This document shows, piece by piece, positions 4,814-7,341 of a stretch of DNA of 7,341 bases. Each line of letters begins with the position of its first letter. Position 1 is the first letter of the stretch. Below the pieces are notes generated by a model. The model saw only the letters and a list, made by a program, of their open reading frames with translations, was not told where the DNA came from and ran no database searches. The stretch is from an uncultured Clostridia bacterium (GTDB lineage Bacteria > Bacillota > Clostridia > Christensenellales > Aristaeellaceae). Made by a program: the position numbers and the translations under genes. The stretch lies in assembly GCA_946409855.1 (NCBI GenBank), contig CAMJXZ010000158.1, positions 1-7,341 on the forward strand, in the 5' to 3' direction.

Positions 4814-6061
4814 TTATTCCTGCGGCTTGACCCGGTTTTCCGGGGTCAGGCGGAAGCAGAAGCGGTCCAGGTATTCGGTGCCGGAAAACTCCAGGACGGT
4901 GTCTTCGATGTGCTCCATCTGCTGGTCGGTCAGGGAGAAGGCGATGGCGCAGGAGGAAGTGTCCTTTCCGCTCAGGGTCGCGCTGCTGCCGGGATAGATG
5001 CTGTAGGTGCCGTTCACGGCGCCGAAGCTGTAGGAGAGGGATTTTTTGCCGAACAGGAGGGCCCTGTTCCGGATCAGTCCGTCCCACGGGCGCGCTTCGG
5101 GGCGGTTGTATTCGTACCGGATCAGGATATAGATCTGATGGACGCCGTCCCCGGAATAATGCTTGGAGTCGCTGCGCTTGGCCGGGATCCAGTTGCGGTT
5201 GTAGCTGGTGGAGTTCCATTCGTCCACCGGTTCCCAGCCGACGATGACGGCGGTCACGTCTTCCATCAGGGAAATGGGCTCGCCGGCGGCGACGGCGATG
5301 TAATCGTCATAGCGGGCGGCCTCCCGCGCCATGGTCCCGCGGGGGTAAATGACGGCGGCTTCTTTCGTTTCCAGGTTATAATCGACGGTCAGCGTCACGG
5401 TGCCGTCCGTGACCACCGCGCGGCTGGTCCCGTCCTCCAGGGTTTCGGCGGAGACCAGGGTGAAGCCCGCTTCGCCCAGCTGGACGCTGAAGCGGACGTA
5501 GCAGTCGTAGACGACTTCGCGGTAGCGGTACCGGGTATCGTTGTTTTCGGTCTTTTTCTGATCGTACACGGCAAGGCCGGTCACGGACTGGAGGCTCACG
5601 ATCTGGGGCACCGGGGGCAGGATGGACACCGTGTCCGGCTGGATCACGTAGGGATCCTCCGGGTTGTAATCCATCACGTTGACCCGCGGAGAATAAATGA
5701 GATTGAGCGTCCTGCCGCCGCAGTCGTACCGGACGGTCACGACCGCGTGCCGCTTTTTGAGCACCGAGGTCAGGACGCCGGTTTCCGACCATTCTTTGCT
5801 CTGCAGGGTGAAGCCCTCCTGGTTGAGCGCTTTGCCGAAATCCTCGTACTGGTCGTAGGTGATTGTTTTGTAGGAATAGGTGTACCCGCCGTCTTTGTTC
5901 AGCGTCGGGGTGGGGGTATCAACGTCCGCCACGGTATGCAGGCCTACCGTATCGATGATTTCGGGCGGCGGCGTCTGCAGGACGGGCAGGATGCCTTCCG
6001 CCGCGGCGCCGCAGACCATTGCCAGACACAGGAGCAACGCGATCAGAACGGTTTTGCGCAT
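4814..6061 (-). CDS. Exported protein with duplicated alpha/beta module, function unknown
   Basis: A 415-residue protein; the start at 6061 is fixed by AGGAGG (6069-6074) seven bases upstream. Residues 1-21 are a signal peptide (MRK, core VLIALLLCLAMV, cleavage after GAAA). There is no lipobox. Residues about 24-126 and 147-241 form two copies of one module. Each starts with ILP and a Pro-rich linker, then has Y-x-Y, YD-x-Y-x(2)-F, a helix with L-x(3)-GFTL-x-S, a turn with Glu/Gly, a V/LTV-x-Y strand and I-Y-(S)P-R; equivalent residues such as YD at 69-70 and 185-186 are 116 apart. This resembles small sensor or binding domains outside the cell. Residues 250-405 are a separate strand-rich domain (YIAVAAGEPI, TAVIVGWEPV, IYILIRYEYN, ATLSGKDTSS, CAIAFSLTDQ). 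No catalytic residues are evident. Its promoter is divergent from that of gap. The complementary strand is open for 490 codons, a shadow frame. Confidence 0.85.
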   Translation of the reverse strand: MRKTVLIALLLCLAMVCGAAAEGILPVLQTPPPEIIDTVGLHTVADVDTPTPTLNKDGGYTYSYKTITYDQYEDFGKALNQEGFTLQSKEWSETGVLTSVLKKRHAVVTVRYDCGGRTLNLIYSPRVNVMDYNPEDPYVIQPDTVSILPPVPQIVSLQSVTGLAVYDQKKTENNDTRYRYREVVYDCYVRFSVQLGEAGFTLVSAETLEDGTSRAVVTDGTVTLTVDYNLETKEAAVIYPRGTMAREAARYDDYIAVAAGEPISLMEDVTAVIVGWEPVDEWNSTSYNRNWIPAKRSDSKHYSGDGVHQIYILIRYEYNRPEARPWDGLIRNRALLFGKKSLSYSFGAVNGTYSIYPGSSATLSGKDTSSCAIAFSLTDQQMEHIEDTVLEFSGTEYLDRFCFRLTPENRVKPQE

Positions 6062-6121
6062 GGAACTTCCTCCTTACTTGAAGCGCATATGCTGGGCAGA
6101 TCAGGGAATCATGCTGATGAA

Positions 6122-6150
6122 ATCTTAACGGAAAACGGGCTGTGTGTCAA
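6122..6150 (-). promoter_or_regulatory. Strong SigA-type promoter of the duplicated-module protein
   Basis: On the minus strand a perfect TTGACA (6150-6145) is followed after exactly 17 bases by TAAGAT (6127-6122). Transcription should start near 6115, giving a leader of about 54 bases that contains ATCAG...CTGAT, a possible weak hairpin, before the ribosome binding site. Confidence 0.85.
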
Positions 6151-6176
6151 GCGGTTTCGCGGCGGGCGCGTGAAGG

Positions 6177-6196
6177 ATCAGGCATAATCAGGCATA
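6177..6196. repeat. Perfect tandem 10-bp repeat between divergent promoters
   Basis: ATCAGGCATA occurs twice head to tail (6177-6186 and 6187-6196), one helical turn apart. It lies 26 bases beyond the -35 of the leftward promoter and 70 bases before the -35 of the gap promoter, a suitable place for a regulator binding to one face of the DNA. A two-copy repeat can also arise by replication slippage. Confidence 0.6.
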
Positions 6197-6266
6197 TGGT
6201 GCCCGGGATGACGGGGGCCATCCGGCTCCGGCCCGGCAGCCGCGATATTTCTTGCTTTTTCTCCTC

Positions 6267-6295
6267 TTGTCAAAACGTTTTTTTCAGAGTATAAT
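6267..6295 (+). promoter_or_regulatory. gap promoter
   Basis: TTGTCA (6267-6272), a 17-base spacer holding a T7 run, then a perfect TATAAT (6290-6295). Start expected near 6302, leaving a leader of about 97 bases. Confidence 0.85.
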
Positions 6296-6299
6296 GATA

Positions 6300-6319
6300 C
6301 TGGCTCTTTACGGAGCCGG
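6300..6319 (+). other. Hairpin at the 5' end of the gap transcript
   Basis: CTGGCTC (6300-6306) pairs with GAGCCGG (6313-6319), seven pairs with one G.U and a six-base loop, right at the predicted transcription start. Such a terminal stem can shield the RNA 5' end from decay, fitting an abundant glycolytic mRNA. There is no U-tract, so it is not a terminator. Confidence 0.45.
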
Positions 6320-6398
6320 GTTATGTCTGTCCCGGCGCGCCTCATTGCCGCCGGCGATATCATACAACTTGTTTTATTTATCGAAGGAGGTCTTTCCC

Positions 6399-7341
6399 AT
6401 GGCTGTAAAAGTTGCTATCAATGGCTTTGGCCGCATCGGCCGTCTGGCTTTCCGTCAGATGTTCAACGCTCCTGGCTACGAAATCGTCGCCATCAACGAC
6501 CTGACCAGCCCCGCCATGCTGGCGCACCTGCTCAAGTATGACACCGCGCAGAAGGGCTATTGCGGCGTGATCGGCGAAAACAAGCACACCGTGGAATCCA
6601 AGGAGCCCGTGTTCGAAGAAGACGGAAAGACTGTGAAGGTCCCCGGTTCCATCACCGTTGACGGCAAGGAAATCACCATCTACGCCGAACCCAAGGCTGC
6701 CAACCTGCCCTGGAAGGCCCTGGACGTGGACGTCGTGCTGGAATGCACCGGCTTCTACACCAGCAAGGCCAAGTCCCAGGCGCACATTGACGCCGGCGCC
6801 AAGAAGGTCGTTATCTCCGCCCCCGCGGGCAATGACCTGCCCACCATCGTTTACAACGTCAACAACAACGTGCTGAAGGCCAGCGACACCATCATTTCCG
6901 CCGCCTCCTGCACCACCAACTGCCTGGCCCCCATGACCAAGGCCCTGAATGACACCTATCCCATCGTGTCCGGCATCATGACCACCGTGCACGCCTACAC
7001 CGGCGACCAGATGATCCTGGACGGCCCGCACCGCAAGGGCGACCTGCAGCGTGCCCGCGCCGGCGCCGCCAACATCGTGCCCAACAGCACCGGCGCCGCC
7101 AAGGCCATCGGCCTGGTCATCCCCGAACTGAACGGCAAGCTGATCGGCTCCGCGCAGCGCGTGCCCGTGCCCACCGGCTCCACCACCATCCTGGTGGCCG
7201 TCGTCAAGGGCAAGGATGTCACCAAGGATTCCATCAACGCCGCGATGAAGGCCCAGTCTTCCGAGAGCTTCGGCTACACCACCGAGAAGCTGGTCTCCTC
7301 CGACATCATCGGCATGACCTACGGCTCCCTGTTCGATGCCA
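6399..7341 (+). CDS. gap: Glyceraldehyde-3-phosphate dehydrogenase, type I, C-terminus cut by window edge
   Basis: A glycolytic enzyme (EC 1.2.1.12) that oxidises and phosphorylates glyceraldehyde-3-phosphate to 1,3-bisphosphoglycerate with NAD+, acting as a cytosolic tetramer. The window holds 314 codons; the family is about 335-340, so only the last 20-25 residues are missing. Visible motifs are the Rossmann start VAINGFGRIGRLAFRQ (residues 5-20), Asp34 in AINDL, which favours NAD over NADP, the catalytic Cys171 in ASCTTNCLAP, the general base His198 in TTVHAYTGDQ, the S-loop/phosphate region HRKGDLQRARAGAANIVPNS (211-230) and VPVPTGS (255-261). AAGGAGG (6384-6390) lies eight bases before the ATG. 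Codons are strongly biased to C- and G-ending forms (ACC, GCC, AAG, CTG) more than in neighbours, as expected for very high expression. No cggR-like regulator or pgk is seen upstream; what follows to the right is outside the window. Confidence 0.97.
   Translation, partial: MAVKVAINGFGRIGRLAFRQMFNAPGYEIVAINDLTSPAMLAHLLKYDTAQKGYCGVIGENKHTVESKEPVFEEDGKTVKVPGSITVDGKEITIYAEPKAANLPWKALDVDVVLECTGFYTSKAKSQAHIDAGAKKVVISAPAGNDLPTIVYNVNNNVLKASDTIISAASCTTNCLAPMTKALNDTYPIVSGIMTTVHAYTGDQMILDGPHRKGDLQRARAGAANIVPNSTGAAKAIGLVIPELNGKLIGSAQRVPVPTGSTTILVAVVKGKDVTKDSINAAMKAQSSESFGYTTEKLVSSDIIGMTYGSLFDA

Noticed and set aside
4715..6187. Plus-strand open frame of 490 codons opposite the duplicated-module protein
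   Set aside because: The minus-strand gene has a signal peptide, a perfect ribosome binding site, a consensus promoter and coherent domains; the plus-strand product is Gly/Val/Asp/His-biased shadow sequence.
6378..7031. Minus-strand open frame of 217 codons opposite gap
   Set aside because: gap is unmistakable; the opposite frame is a Gly/Val/His-rich shadow with no start signal.

Overview
The window looks like chromosomal DNA of a Gram-positive anaerobe of the Bacillota, most likely a gut or rumen Clostridia-type lineage. This is inferred from strong AGGAGG-type ribosome binding sites, near-consensus SigA-type promoters, a type I GAPDH with HRKGDLQRAR and SCTTNC motifs, and a large-type (BCAT-like) branched-chain aminotransferase. 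I cannot place it more precisely. From about position 1000 rightward the DNA is GC-rich (very roughly 60 %, judged by eye). Positions 1-1000 are clearly AT-rich (about one third GC) and look like a recently acquired or decaying stretch.

Layout. (1) 1-1000, minus strand: a near-perfect promoter (829-858) and a perfect ribosome binding site lead into a gene broken across all three frames (450-777). Next comes a secreted protein of unknown function that runs off the left edge (1-414). A short coding-like relic lies at 924-1001. (2) 1070-3139, plus strand: a tightly packed three-gene unit encodes an MFS-type permease, a 117-residue four-helix membrane protein and a 186-residue exported protein, all of unassigned substrate. 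It ends in a 22-bp near-perfect symmetric hairpin at 3174-3225 that can serve both strands. (3) 3262-4323, minus strand: ilvE, the branched-chain aminotransferase, with its own promoter. (4) 4444-4813: a terminator pointing left, then about 330 bases of non-coding DNA full of inverted repeats and decayed direct repeats, including a compact REP-like double hairpin. (5) 4814-6061, minus strand: an exported 415-residue protein with an internally duplicated module and a distinct C-terminal domain. (6) 6062-6398: a divergent promoter region with a perfect 10-bp tandem repeat between two strong promoters. (7) 6399 to the right edge, plus strand: gap (glyceraldehyde-3-phosphate dehydrogenase), truncated by the window end about 20-25 residues short.

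The two recognised enzymes belong to central metabolism (glycolysis; leucine, isoleucine and valine transamination). The other genes are envelope or exported proteins without an assignable function. I see no CRISPR array, tRNA, rRNA, integrase or intact insertion sequence. The most unusual material is the promoter-bearing broken gene on the left, the repeat-rich intergenic block at 4481-4813, the duplicated exported protein, the phased tandem repeat between the divergent promoters, and a possible coupled leader peptide in front of the permease.
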